In this document: positions 1 through 6,714 of the stretch, piece by piece | Numbering within the stretch: the first letter of the stretch is position 1 | Layout: each line of letters begins with the position of its first letter | From: Acinetobacter sp. | Lineage (GTDB): Bacteria > Pseudomonadota > Gammaproteobacteria > Pseudomonadales > Moraxellaceae | DNA: 14,075 nucleotides | Direction of reading: 5' to 3' | Assembly: GCA_030152675.1 (NCBI GenBank) | Contig: JASLIY010000282.1 | Span: 1 to 14,075, forward strand | Program-made: the position numbers and the translations under genes | Notes under the pieces: generated by a model | What the model was told of the DNA's origin: nothing | Seen by the model: only the letters and a program-made list of their open reading frames with translations | The model's database searches: none

Positions 1-139
1 GCCTTAAATGATTTGCCCTCCATACCCGCACCACAACACCCCATTTATTTTGCGCTTAAATCTATCATAGCCATCACTCCCCCAAAGATGAGGAGTAATA
101 TTTAAATCAAAATTACGCCGCGCAATAATCATAGCCCTC
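1..139. other. Short flank left of the operon, no recognised gene
   Basis: Nothing recognisable is encoded here. A minus-strand frame continues through the terminator to about position 4 from a GTG overlapping the hydrolase stop. It has no ribosome binding site of its own, crosses the terminator hairpin and resembles no family I know, so I do not call it a gene. The stretch could hold the end of a further feature lying outside the window. Confidence 0.4.
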
Positions 140-174
140 AAAAAAAAAGAGGATGGCATTGAACCATCCTCTTT
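140..174 (-). terminator. Rho-independent terminator of the meta-cleavage operon
   Basis: An 11-bp perfect stem (arms 146-156 and 164-174, core GAGGATGG/CCATCCTC) encloses a 7-nt loop. On the minus strand it is followed directly by a run of about eight U (the A-run at 140-148). It lies about 30 bp past the stop codon of the hydrolase gene, the last gene of the operon. Stem plus U-tract in the right orientation makes this a confident intrinsic terminator. Confidence 0.88.
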
Positions 175-203
175 ATCTCTGACTGACAATTTGATTGAGT
201 ATT

Positions 204-1061
204 TCACACGCCATGGCGGCTTAAATATTGTTTGATCAAGGCATTAAATTCTTCAGATTTTTCTACCTGCGACCAATGTCCACACTGGCTAAAAATATGT
301 GCATCAGCAGAAGCAACCGTATTCAAAATCTCCCATGTCCGAGCAACCGGAATCACAACATCCTGTACACCATGGATCAGTAATACAGGTACGGTAATGT
401 GCTTCATTTTCTCAAAATCAAGTGGAAACTCAAAACGATCACGATCACGTGCCGCCACGACTTCATGTAAACGCTCCGATGCATGATCATTTTGAGCCGC
501 CTCAAAACGCACTTTCACCAAATCATCGGTGATCAGCGACTGATCGACCACAAACATCGACAATGTTTTTTTAATCCCCTCAAGTGTCAGCTCAGGGTTC
601 GAATGTGCCTTCAGTGCAGCGGTCTGTAATGCCCCTCCTGTTCCCATCGAAACAAGACCAAGAACACGCTCGGGATAATCTAAGGCCAACTGAAAAGCCA
701 ACCAACCTCCTAAAGAATTGCCAATTAACCAAGTTTTTTCAATATTGAGCGCATCTAAAACACGAATCGTGTGCTCGACCCAAGCACGAATGCCGTACGC
801 AGTGCCATCTGCGACGATGGTTTGCCCATAGCCAATCGAATCAATCGCGATACAGCGACCGAGTTGCGCAATCTGTGGCAAGTTCAGCCACCAATTTGCT
901 GCTGCAGACACTCCTGTCCCCGAGCCATGTAAGAACAAAAGTGCTGTTCCCTGTCCGAGCTCATGGTAATGCGTCAGTTCACCTGGCGCTGTTTCAATCC
1001 ATTTATCTTCTAGTCCAAAAAAAGCATCGGTTTTATAGTTTGGAATTTTTATAGAACTCAT
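204..1061 (-). CDS. Alpha/beta hydrolase of meta-cleavage type (2-hydroxymuconate-semialdehyde / MhpC-BphD-XylF family)
   Basis: This 285-aa protein, the usual size for the family, should hydrolyse the C-C bond of a 2-hydroxy-6-oxo-2,4-dienoate made by extradiol ring cleavage, giving 2-hydroxypenta-2,4-dienoate plus an acid. What is seen: an oxyanion-hole loop HGSG (45-48), a nucleophile elbow GNSLGG with Ser116, an acid in GVQD (Asp234) and a general base in CGHW (His262) followed by QVE, a pattern typical of the BphD/DmpD branch. There is no signal peptide, so it is cytosolic. The ATG is preceded by a clear AAGGAG that overlaps the stop of the aldolase gene 10 bp upstream, so it is probably translationally coupled. 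It is the last gene of the operon. The exact substrate (muconate semialdehyde, biphenyl, cumate or phenylpropionate derivative) cannot be read from the sequence. Confidence 0.88.
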   Translation of the reverse strand: MSSIKIPNYKTDAFFGLEDKWIETAPGELTHYHELGQGTALLFLHGSGTGVSAAANWWLNLPQIAQLGRCIAIDSIGYGQTIVADGTAYGIRAWVEHTIRVLDALNIEKTWLIGNSLGGWLAFQLALDYPERVLGLVSMGTGGALQTAALKAHSNPELTLEGIKKTLSMFVVDQSLITDDLVKVRFEAAQNDHASERLHEVVAARDRDRFEFPLDFEKMKHITVPVLLIHGVQDVVIPVARTWEILNTVASADAHIFSQCGHWSQVEKSEEFNALIKQYLSRHGV

Positions 1062-1071
1062 GTTTGCTCCT

Positions 1072-2082
1072 TCAAGCGCTTTGCTTAGATAGGGTTAAGG
1101 CCAAATCTTCAATCATATCTTCTTGACCTCCGACCGTACCTCGGCGGCCTAATTCTAATAAAATCTCACGCGCAGAGACGCCATATTTGGCTTCAGCACG
1201 TTTTGCAAATAATAAAAATGAAGAATAGACTCCGGCATAGCCCAGTGTGGCCGCATCACGATCCGCACGAATAGGGTTGAGCATCATCGGAATCACGAGA
1301 TCTTCTGCAATGTCCTGAACCTGAAAGAGATCGACGCCCGTCTCTAGCCCCATACGCTGCGCAACTGCAATAAAGAGTTCCAGTGGAGTATTGCCCGCGC
1401 CCGCGCCTAGGCCTGCGGCCGCGAGATCAATGCGAATCGCCCCTGCAGCAACGGCCGCAATACTGTTGGCCACGCCCATGCCGAGATTGTGATGACCATG
1501 AAAACCGATCTCGATGTCTGCCGCCAGATTTTGACGCAGCACACTGATTCGATCCGTGACATCCTGTGGCAGCATATAACCTGCTGAATCTGTCACATAG
1601 ATACAGTGAGCACCGTATGAGACCATTTTTTGGGCTTGCTCCAGTAACTGTCCAGGGGATGCCATATGCGCCATCATCAAAAAGCCCACCGTATCCAGCC
1701 CCAAGTGACGTGCCGCCGTAATATGCTGCTCAGACACATCGGCTTCTGTGCAATGCGTGGCGACACGAATCGTCGAAACACCAAGGTCATGCGCCATTTT
1801 CAGATGCTCAACGGTGCCAATACCGGGCAGCAACAAGGCAGATACTTTGGCATTTTTCATGCGCGGGATCACGGCAGCCAGATAGTCTTCATCCTGTGCT
1901 GCAGCAAAGCCATAATTGACAGAGCCTCCACCAAGACCATCACCATGCGTCACCTCGATCAAAGGCACCCCAGCAGCATCCAAAGCGGTTGAGATCGAGA
2001 TCATCTGGTCGACCGTAATTTGATGGCGTTGAGGGTGCATACCATCACGTAACGTCATATCGTGAACAATAATTTTAGACAT
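1072..2082 (-). CDS. mhpE: 4-hydroxy-2-oxovalerate aldolase (DmpG/BphI/MhpE family)
   Basis: This 336-aa class II pyruvate aldolase splits 4-hydroxy-2-oxovalerate into pyruvate and acetaldehyde. The N-terminal TIM-barrel motif TLRDGMH holds Arg12, Asp13 and His16. The metal-binding HxH of FHGHHNLG lies at His195/His197, and a [12 protein letters not shown] glycine-rich loop starts near 224. These match the catalytic Arg, the metal-ligating Asp/His pair and the catalytic His known from DmpG. The C-terminal region (about 265-336) is the communication domain that docks onto the acylating acetaldehyde dehydrogenase in this family, which lets acetaldehyde be channelled. The dehydrogenase is encoded 12 bp upstream. 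The start has an AGGAG about ten bases before the ATG. Full length, no defects seen. Confidence 0.93.
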   Translation of the reverse strand: MSKIIVHDMTLRDGMHPQRHQITVDQMISISTALDAAGVPLIEVTHGDGLGGGSVNYGFAAAQDEDYLAAVIPRMKNAKVSALLLPGIGTVEHLKMAHDLGVSTIRVATHCTEADVSEQHITAARHLGLDTVGFLMMAHMASPGQLLEQAQKMVSYGAHCIYVTDSAGYMLPQDVTDRISVLRQNLAADIEIGFHGHHNLGMGVANSIAAVAAGAIRIDLAAAGLGAGAGNTPLELFIAVAQRMGLETGVDLFQVQDIAEDLVIPMMLNPIRADRDAATLGYAGVYSSFLLFAKRAEAKYGVSAREILLELGRRGTVGGQEDMIEDLALTLSKQSA

Positions 2083-2094
2083 GTCAGTGCACTC

Positions 2095-3000
2095 CTAAAC
2101 GACATCTAACTGTTGTGGTAACAAGAGGCGCTCGGCAAGCATTTCTGCAGTGCGTACAGCCGCAGCCGTCATGATATCGAGGTTGCCTGCGTACTTCGGC
2201 AAATAATCTCCAAGGCCTTCAACCTCAAGATAAATCGAGATACGGTTGCCATCGAAAACTGGCCCATTCACCAGTGTATAGCCGGGGACATAGCGCTGAA
2301 CTTGTTCAATCATGGCGTGGATCGAGGCTCTAATCATGGCTTGATCTGGCACGCCTTCTACGATGCAATGCACCGTGTCACGCATGATCAGCGGCGGCTC
2401 AGCAGGACTGATAATAATGATTGCTTTGCCTTGTTTGGCCGCACCGATTTTTTCAATTGCTGCTGCGGTGGTTCGGGTAAACTCATCAATATTTTTACGC
2501 GTCCCAGGTCCTACCGATTTGGTCGATGCTGTTGCAATAATTTCAGCATAAGCAACGCTGTGTACCCGTGAAATTGCCGCCACGATTGGAATGGTTGCCT
2601 GTCCACCACAGGTCACCATATTCACATTCGGCAATTGACCGGCATCCAATAAGCCGTCCAAATTCACTGCTGGCACACAGAACGGACCTATCGCGGCTGG
2701 CGTCAAATCAATCATCTGTACGCCCAAGGCATTGAGTCTTCGAGAATTTTCTGCATGCACATAGGCAGACGTGGCATCAAATGCGATTTTAATATCATCT
2801 TCAAGCACATGCGGTATGAGGCCATCAAGGCCTTGCGCTGTGGTTTTAAGCCCCATTTTCGCAGCACGATCTAATCCCTCGGATGTTGGATCGATACCCA
2901 CCATCCAGACGGGATCAAGTAGCGTACTTCTTTGTAATTTATACAGAAGGTCCGATCCGATATTGCCGGGACCAATTAAGGCACATTTAATTTTTTTCAT
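2095..3000 (-). CDS. mhpF: Acetaldehyde dehydrogenase, CoA-acylating (DmpF/BphJ/MhpF family)
   Basis: This 301-aa NAD-dependent enzyme converts acetaldehyde and CoA to acetyl-CoA. The Rossmann nucleotide-binding loop GPGNIG is at 10-15. The catalytic cysteine is Cys131 in VTCGGQAT, at the same position as in BphJ. In this family it forms a heterotetramer with the aldolase encoded next to it, passing the volatile aldehyde through a tunnel. The start codon lies 14 bp inside the end of the hydratase gene, with only a weak Shine-Dalgarno (GAGA), which suggests translational coupling. Length and motifs are intact. The set hydratase, acylating dehydrogenase, aldolase is the standard module for 2-hydroxypentadienoate breakdown. 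Confidence 0.93.
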   Translation of the reverse strand: MKKIKCALIGPGNIGSDLLYKLQRSTLLDPVWMVGIDPTSEGLDRAAKMGLKTTAQGLDGLIPHVLEDDIKIAFDATSAYVHAENSRRLNALGVQMIDLTPAAIGPFCVPAVNLDGLLDAGQLPNVNMVTCGGQATIPIVAAISRVHSVAYAEIIATASTKSVGPGTRKNIDEFTRTTAAAIEKIGAAKQGKAIIIISPAEPPLIMRDTVHCIVEGVPDQAMIRASIHAMIEQVQRYVPGYTLVNGPVFDGNRISIYLEVEGLGDYLPKYAGNLDIMTAAAVRTAEMLAERLLLPQQLDVV

Positions 3001-3808
3001 TTTTATTGATCTCTGATGTTGTAGAAAAACTCACCCTCACTGGATCAAAACCGTCGATGTCAACCTGAAACGCATCACCGGCATTGACCACAACCATCGG
3101 GCCAAGTGCACCCGTTAAAACAATATCTTTGGCTTGTAAGGGCCGACCACGACGTACCATTTCATCCGCAAGCCAGACGGCAGCGTTGAGTGGATTACCT
3201 AAACATGCCTGCCCCATGCCTTGTGATACGATGATCCCTGCTCGCGTCATCGTCATTTTGCAATTGATGAGATCGAGCTGATCAAGTTTGACGGCATGTG
3301 AACCGAGTACAAAAGCTGCTGCAGATGCATTGTCCGCAACAGTATCAATCAGTGAAATCTTCCAATCTTCAATACGGCTATCCACCACCTCAATTGCGGC
3401 AAGTGCATAATCGGTCGCATGAATAATATCGGCAAAGCAATGCTGTGTTTGATGGAGATCATGTTTAAGCACCAGTGCAATCTCAGCCTCTACTTTGGGT
3501 TGGATCAATCGATCGAATGCGATACTTGCGCCATCCTGATAAGCCATATCTGCAAATAGCATCCCGAAATCCGGTTGATTGACGCCTAACTGGGCTTGTA
3601 CCACCGTGGACGTCAGCCCAATTTTACGACCGACTAAACGACGACCTTCGGACAGGGCACGTTGGGTGTTCAGCTCCTGCACCCCGTAAGCGATATCCAG
3701 ATCCGCCTGCGCGCCACCGAGATCATGATGAATAGATGGAATGGCGACCTTTGAAAGTTCGGCTTGTTTTAATGCAAAGGCAACTAGCTCAATCATAAAA
3801 TTTGACAT
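2987..3808 (-). CDS. mhpD: 2-keto-4-pentenoate hydratase (MhpD/DmpE/XylJ family)
   Basis: The 273-aa protein should add water to 2-hydroxypenta-2,4-dienoate to give 4-hydroxy-2-oxovalerate. GRKIGLTS (60-67) and LGVNQPDFG are family signatures. Glu107 and Glu109 in QPKVEAEIA and Glu140 in AAIEVVDSR match the three divalent-metal ligands known in MhpD. It is the first gene of the operon, with AAGGA eight to nine bases before its ATG. The related 4-oxalocrotonate decarboxylase has a similar fold. The combination with a hydrolase but no tautomerase or semialdehyde dehydrogenase argues for the hydratase. The last about 15 residues are polar (many Asn, Lys, Ser), and their coding region overlaps the next gene by 14 bp. 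Confidence 0.91.
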   Translation of the reverse strand: MSNFMIELVAFALKQAELSKVAIPSIHHDLGGAQADLDIAYGVQELNTQRALSEGRRLVGRKIGLTSTVVQAQLGVNQPDFGMLFADMAYQDGASIAFDRLIQPKVEAEIALVLKHDLHQTQHCFADIIHATDYALAAIEVVDSRIEDWKISLIDTVADNASAAAFVLGSHAVKLDQLDLINCKMTMTRAGIIVSQGMGQACLGNPLNAAVWLADEMVRRGRPLQAKDIVLTGALGPMVVVNAGDAFQVDIDGFDPVRVSFSTTSEINKNEKN

Positions 3809-4159
3809 TGCGCTTTCCTTAAAATAGAAAATTGAATTTAGGCGCTATGAGATGGAATGCTGAGATATCGATCACGTTAAAAGTTTTTAAGTTTTATAAA
3901 GCCTTTCCATCCTGAAAGTGCATCTTTTTTTATCGATTTAAGCATGAAGAAAAAATTCTCGAAACACCAATACTTATTTGATTTAATACCATTGTTATTA
4001 TGTCTTCTCGGCTTTAGAACCGGCATTAAAAAAAGCCACCATCGAAAGATGAGGGCTTTTTTTGACTGTTGTGAATTGATTAAAGTTTAAAAAACACCCG
4101 TTTTAATACCAACGACTCAACCCCCTCACTTCAACATCAAGAGATTTACTATACGCCGC
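3809..4159. promoter_or_regulatory. 351-bp spacer: control region of the meta-cleavage operon and LysR 3' flank
   Basis: No gene is seen here. From right to left it holds the LysR 3' flank (4064-4159), a bidirectional terminator (4028-4063), and about 220 bp that must contain the promoter of the minus-strand operon. A candidate -10 is TATAAA around 3894-3899 on the minus strand; no good -35 accompanies it, as expected for an activator-dependent promoter. A 7-bp inverted repeat GATGGAA (3851-3857) / TTCCATC (3905-3911) has centres 54 bp apart and flanks this candidate. The stretch is strongly AT-rich. Confidence 0.45.
4028..4063. terminator. Bidirectional hairpin terminator after the LysR gene
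   Basis: An AGCC/GGCT outer stem, a two-base mismatch and a CATC/GATG inner stem close a GAAA loop (about 4034-4057). A-run on the left (4028-4034) and T-run on the right (4056-4063) give a U-tract in either direction. It should stop minus-strand transcription from the LysR gene before it enters the catabolic operon about 220 bp further on, so the two are separate transcription units. Confidence 0.8.
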
Positions 4160-5095
4160 TCAACGCCCATTGTGGCGCTGATGTGCGGCAATATTGTGTT
4201 TAATCTTTTCAAAAAACAGTGCCAAGATCATATTCGGTTTACTGCCCTTTTTGGTCACCATGCAAATACGCGTACTGTAATGAAATCGGTCCGCCAAGAT
4301 CGGGCGCATGCTGCCTTCAAGGCGCCATTTTTTAGCAAAGTGATCGGGCAAGAACCCCAAGTACTTACCGGTGAGAATCAGAAAAGCAATGCCCTCACGA
4401 TCTCCAGCGGTGGCATTGCCGCGCATTTTCTGATGTAACTTCAAGGCCGCAGGCGGAATGGTATAACTCGGGGTGACGCTGTTGTGATGCAGTAAGTCTG
4501 CTTGTTTGACCTGATCTGCCTCGGCAAACAAGGGATGGTTTTTACCGCAGTAGAGATAGGACTTTTCCTCATACAGGTCGACATAGTTCAGCCCTGACAA
4601 CGGCGTCATCATCGGGATCGCACCAACATGCAAGCGTCCATCCATAATTTTACATTCGATATCGGACAAGGTACTCATACTAATATTGATGTGAATATCT
4701 TCACTCTCACTGCTGAGCTGCGCTAAACTTTGTGTGATAAATGAGCTGGGCATGGTGACCAAGTTATTGATGATGCCAATGCTAAATTCACCCTTGAGCT
4801 GATTGTGTACTTGATTGGCCTGAATCCGAAAGTCCTCAATCGCCGCCATCAACACATCAATATGCTTCAGCATCGCCTTGCCTTCGTCGGTGATTGCAAA
4901 GCCCGCTCGACCACGTTGGCACAAGCGAATTCCGAGCCTCCCCTCCAAATCACTCATATGTAAACTAATTGCGGAACGACTGATCCCCAAGACACTTTCG
5001 GCCGCAGTAAAGCTCCCACTCTCACAAACGGTTTTGAATATTTTTAGTAATTTTATATCAAAATCAGATACTTGTTTTAATTTACCAAAGCTCAT
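4160..5095 (-). CDS. LysR-family transcriptional regulator, likely controlling beta-alanine catabolism
   Basis: A typical 311-aa LysR protein. The N-terminal winged helix-turn-helix covers about residues 13-72 (SGSFTAAESVLGISRSAISLH as turn and recognition segment), followed by a linker helix and an effector-binding domain from about 95 to 300. It is divergent from the beta-alanine:pyruvate aminotransferase gene with a 124-bp spacer holding a perfect dyad, the classic arrangement for autoregulation and activation of the opposite gene. It could also act on the catabolic operon downstream, but a terminator separates them. The ATG at 5095 lacks an obvious Shine-Dalgarno (upstream bases GTGTGACGT). 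No better in-frame start is visible because the HTH needs nearly the full N-terminus. The assignment to beta-alanine is from context only. Confidence 0.88.
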   Translation of the reverse strand: MSFGKLKQVSDFDIKLLKIFKTVCESGSFTAAESVLGISRSAISLHMSDLEGRLGIRLCQRGRAGFAITDEGKAMLKHIDVLMAAIEDFRIQANQVHNQLKGEFSIGIINNLVTMPSSFITQSLAQLSSESEDIHINISMSTLSDIECKIMDGRLHVGAIPMMTPLSGLNYVDLYEEKSYLYCGKNHPLFAEADQVKQADLLHHNSVTPSYTIPPAALKLHQKMRGNATAGDREGIAFLILTGKYLGFLPDHFAKKWRLEGSMRPILADRFHYSTRICMVTKKGSKPNMILALFFEKIKHNIAAHQRHNGR

Positions 5096-5140
5096 ACGTC
5101 ACACATATAGGTTAGTAAAACCATATCTAAACTTAAGTTA

Positions 5141-5157
5141 GTTTGAATTTATCAAAC
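5141..5157. promoter_or_regulatory. Candidate LysR operator in the divergent spacer
   Basis: GTTTGA-ATTTA-TCAAAC is a perfect 6-bp inverted repeat with a 5-bp centre and contains a symmetric T-N11-A (T5143, A5155), the form known for LysR-type recognition sites. It sits 45 bp before the LysR ATG and 62 bp before the aminotransferase ATG. A second, shorter palindrome, AACTTAAGTT (5130-5139), lies beside it on the LysR side and could be part of an extended operator. Confidence 0.6.
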
Positions 5158-5219
5158 ACAAGTTGCGAAGTAAACTCAAATCAAAGCGAGATCAAAAGCA
5201 GGATTAAAGGAGTAATCAC

Positions 5220-6551
5220 ATGTTGAACAATAACGGCTTTCAGGACTTAAATTTACAGGCACATTGGTTGCCCTTCTCAGCCAATCGTAACTTTCATCAA
5301 GACCCACGTATCATCGTTGCTGCCAATGGCCCCAACCTGATCGATCAGCATGGACGTGAGATCTATGACTCACTCTCAGGTTTATGGACTTGTGGTCTCG
5401 GACATTGTGTTCCTGAAATTACTCAAGCAGTCAGCAAGCAATTGGCGACGCTGGACTATTCACCGGGTTTTCACTTTGCGCATCCACTGTCTTTTCAATT
5501 GGCAGAGCGTATCGTCGACTGGATGCCTGAGGGTTTAAACCACGTTTTCTTCACCGACTCAGGGTCTGAGTCTACCGATACTGCGATCAAAATCGCCAAA
5601 GCCTATTGGCGAGTGCAAGGCACACCGAGCAAATCTAAAATCATCGGACGTGCTCGCGGTTATCACGGCGTCAACATCGGCGGTACCAGTGTTGGTGGCA
5701 TCGGCGGCAACCGTAAAATGTTTGGTCAGTTGATGGATGCCGACCATATTCCACATACCCTACAAACCGACAAAGCCTTTACCAAAGGCATGGCGGATGA
5801 TGGCGGCGTGGCTTTGGCCAATGAGATGCTAAAACTGATCGAGTTGCATGACGCATCCAATATTGCGGCACTGATCGTTGAACCGGTTTCAGGTTCGGCT
5901 GGTGCCTTGGTGCCACCGCAGGGCTATTTACAACGTTTACGTGAGATCTGTGATCAACACAATATCTTGTTGATTTTTGATGAAGTGATCACTGGCTTCG
6001 GGCGTTTAGGCACTAAAACTGGCGCAGCGTATTTTGGCGTCACCCCAGATCTGCTCTGCTTTGCGAAACAAATCACCAACGGTGCGATTCCATTGGGCGG
6101 TGTAGTGGCATCGAGTGAGATTTATAATGCCTTTATGCAGCAAAACCTGCCGCCGCATGCGATCGAGTTTACTCATGGCTATACCTATTCGGCGCATCCT
6201 GTGGCCTGTGCTGCAGCGCTTGCTACCCTCGACGTGATCGAGGATCAAGGCTTTATCCAACAGTCGGCAGCACTCAGTTCAGGCTTTGAGGCCTCTCTGC
6301 ATCAACTCAAATCCTGTCCGAATGTGATCGATATCCGTAACTGTGGCTTGATCGGTGCGGTGCAAATCAGCCCACGTGATGGCGACCCAACGATTCGTCC
6401 TTTTGAAATCGGTATGCGCCTGTGGAAAGCGGGATTCTATGTGCGTTTTGGTGGCGACACCTTGCAATTTGGCCCGATGTTCAACAGCAAACAGGCTGAT
6501 CTGGATCGCGTCTTTGATGTGGTCAGCGAAAACCTACATCAAATTGATTAA
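5220..6551 (+). CDS. bauA: Beta-alanine (omega-amino acid):pyruvate aminotransferase
   Basis: This 443-aa class III PLP aminotransferase closely follows the Pseudomonas omega-amino acid:pyruvate transaminase throughout. Examples are LDAHW-like LQAHWLPFSANRNF (12-25), SLSGLWTCG (51-59), IIGRARGYHGVN (141-152), EPVSGSAG, the PLP-ring Asp254 in FDEVITGFGR, and the Schiff-base Lys283 in AKQITNGAIP. It should convert beta-alanine and pyruvate to malonate semialdehyde and L-alanine in the cytosol. The start follows AAAGGAG with good spacing. It is divergent from the LysR gene, and the dehydrogenase taking the semialdehyde lies 163 bp downstream, supporting the substrate. Related enzymes also accept other omega-amino acids or amines, so specificity is inferred. 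The last 13 bases of coding sequence and stop are repeated once just downstream. Confidence 0.92.
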   Translation: MLNNNGFQDLNLQAHWLPFSANRNFHQDPRIIVAANGPNLIDQHGREIYDSLSGLWTCGLGHCVPEITQAVSKQLATLDYSPGFHFAHPLSFQLAERIVDWMPEGLNHVFFTDSGSESTDTAIKIAKAYWRVQGTPSKSKIIGRARGYHGVNIGGTSVGGIGGNRKMFGQLMDADHIPHTLQTDKAFTKGMADDGGVALANEMLKLIELHDASNIAALIVEPVSGSAGALVPPQGYLQRLREICDQHNILLIFDEVITGFGRLGTKTGAAYFGVTPDLLCFAKQITNGAIPLGGVVASSEIYNAFMQQNLPPHAIEFTHGYTYSAHPVACAAALATLDVIEDQGFIQQSAALSSGFEASLHQLKSCPNVIDIRNCGLIGAVQISPRDGDPTIRPFEIGMRLWKAGFYVRFGGDTLQFGPMFNSKQADLDRVFDVVSENLHQID

Positions 6552-6567
6552 GAACAAATTGATTAAG
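6540..6567 (+). repeat. 15-bp-period tandem duplication across the aminotransferase stop
   Basis: CAAATTGATTAAG occurs at 6540-6552 and again at 6555-6567, two exact copies with 15-bp periodicity. The first copy encodes the final Gln/Ile/Asp region plus the TAA stop; the second is noncoding. It looks like a recent slippage duplication. Because the stop lies in the first copy the protein is unaffected. Confidence 0.85.
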
Positions 6568-6631
6568 CACGGACATTGCACCACCAGCATCAGCACCACA
6601 AGTAACACCACATAGCAGCACAAGTGACAAG

Positions 6632-6680
6632 GATGACCTTTAATCCATACGCAGCAGAGATGAGAAAGATAAAGGTCATC
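6632..6680 (+). promoter_or_regulatory. Perfect 11-bp inverted repeat between aminotransferase and dehydrogenase genes
   Basis: GATGACCTTTA (6632-6642) and TAAAGGTCATC (6670-6680) are exact reverse complements, separated by a 27-nt loop. No T-tract follows, so it is not a standard terminator. It lies 34 bp before the dehydrogenase ATG, in a 163-bp spacer that is unusually long for an operon. Possible roles are an mRNA stability or processing hairpin, an attenuator, or a dimeric regulator site; nothing in the sequence decides between them. Confidence 0.6.
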
Positions 6681-6714
6681 GACATGCAAATAACAGCTTG
6701 AATAGGGAATAAAA

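Noticed and set aside
4..207. 67-codon minus-strand frame starting at a GTG that overlaps the hydrolase stop
   Set aside because: It runs through the strong terminator hairpin, has no Shine-Dalgarno separate from the gene before it, and shows no recognisable family features.
3860..3930. Sigma54-type promoter before the catabolic operon
   Set aside because: No GG/GC pair with the required spacing was found; TGGAAAGG lacks a matching downstream GC element.
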